In this document: positions 6,368 to 6,370 of the stretch, piece by piece
Numbering within the stretch: position 1 is the stretch's first letter
Layout of the letters: every line of letters starts with the position of its first letter
NCBI GenBank assembly: GCA_947628265.1
Contig: CANQZF010000105.1
Location: 1-6,370, forward strand
DNA from: an uncultured Oscillospiraceae bacterium
GTDB lineage: Bacteria; Bacillota; Clostridia; Oscillospirales; Oscillospiraceae
DNA: 6,370 bases
Reading direction: 5' to 3'
Notes under the pieces: generated by a model
Seen by the model: only the letters and a program-made list of their open reading frames with translations
Database searches by the model: none
What the model was told of the DNA's origin: nothing
Position numbers and translations under genes: made by a program

Positions 6368-6370
6368 CAT

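Noticed and set aside
6353..6370. ATG at 6370 as the start of the HIT gene
   Set aside because: The best ribosome site (6367-6361) would lie within the codons of the extension, and the protein from 6352 already begins just before the CGYC motif typical of the family's N-terminus.

Overview
The window is chromosomal, GC-rich bacterial DNA with Firmicutes-style signals: strong AGGAGG-type ribosome sites, TTGACA/TAAAAT promoters and hairpin terminators. The genes are a cytosolic hybrid histidine kinase, an L-fucose-isomerase-like protein rich in cysteine, and an HD-GYP-like protein of a type I associate with gut Clostridia. Together these suggest a GC-rich anaerobic clostridium, perhaps Oscillospiraceae such as the Flavonifractor/Oscillibacter group. 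The lineage is an inference; no 16S or other marker gene is present.

Left part (1-1861, + strand): the C-terminal end of an Mrp/ApbC-type iron-sulfur carrier ATPase runs in from the left edge. It is followed after 22 bases by a complete gene for an L-fucose isomerase-like protein that keeps the family's Glu/Asp/His metal triad. A perfect 17-bp hairpin follows and separates this gene from an opposing tRNA.

Middle (1861-2091): a tRNA-Arg(CCU) gene with encoded CCA lies on the - strand. Its promoter diverges from a second good promoter that reads rightward into the kinase operon.

Right part (2092-5916, + strand): a two-gene operon. The first gene is a soluble hybrid histidine kinase (PAS-like region, HisKA, HATPase_c, REC, REC) whose first receiver has lost its phospho-accepting Asp. 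The second overlaps it by 4 bases (GTGA) and encodes a 617-residue protein with a large helical N-terminal region and a partly degenerate HD-GYP-like C-terminal domain. This pair is the most interesting part of the window: a translationally coupled kinase and putative cyclic-di-GMP-related output protein. The second protein has no receiver of its own, so how they communicate is open. A symmetric hairpin ends this operon and also the convergent HIT-family hydrolase gene on the - strand, which reaches the right edge.

I see no mobile element, CRISPR array or phage gene.
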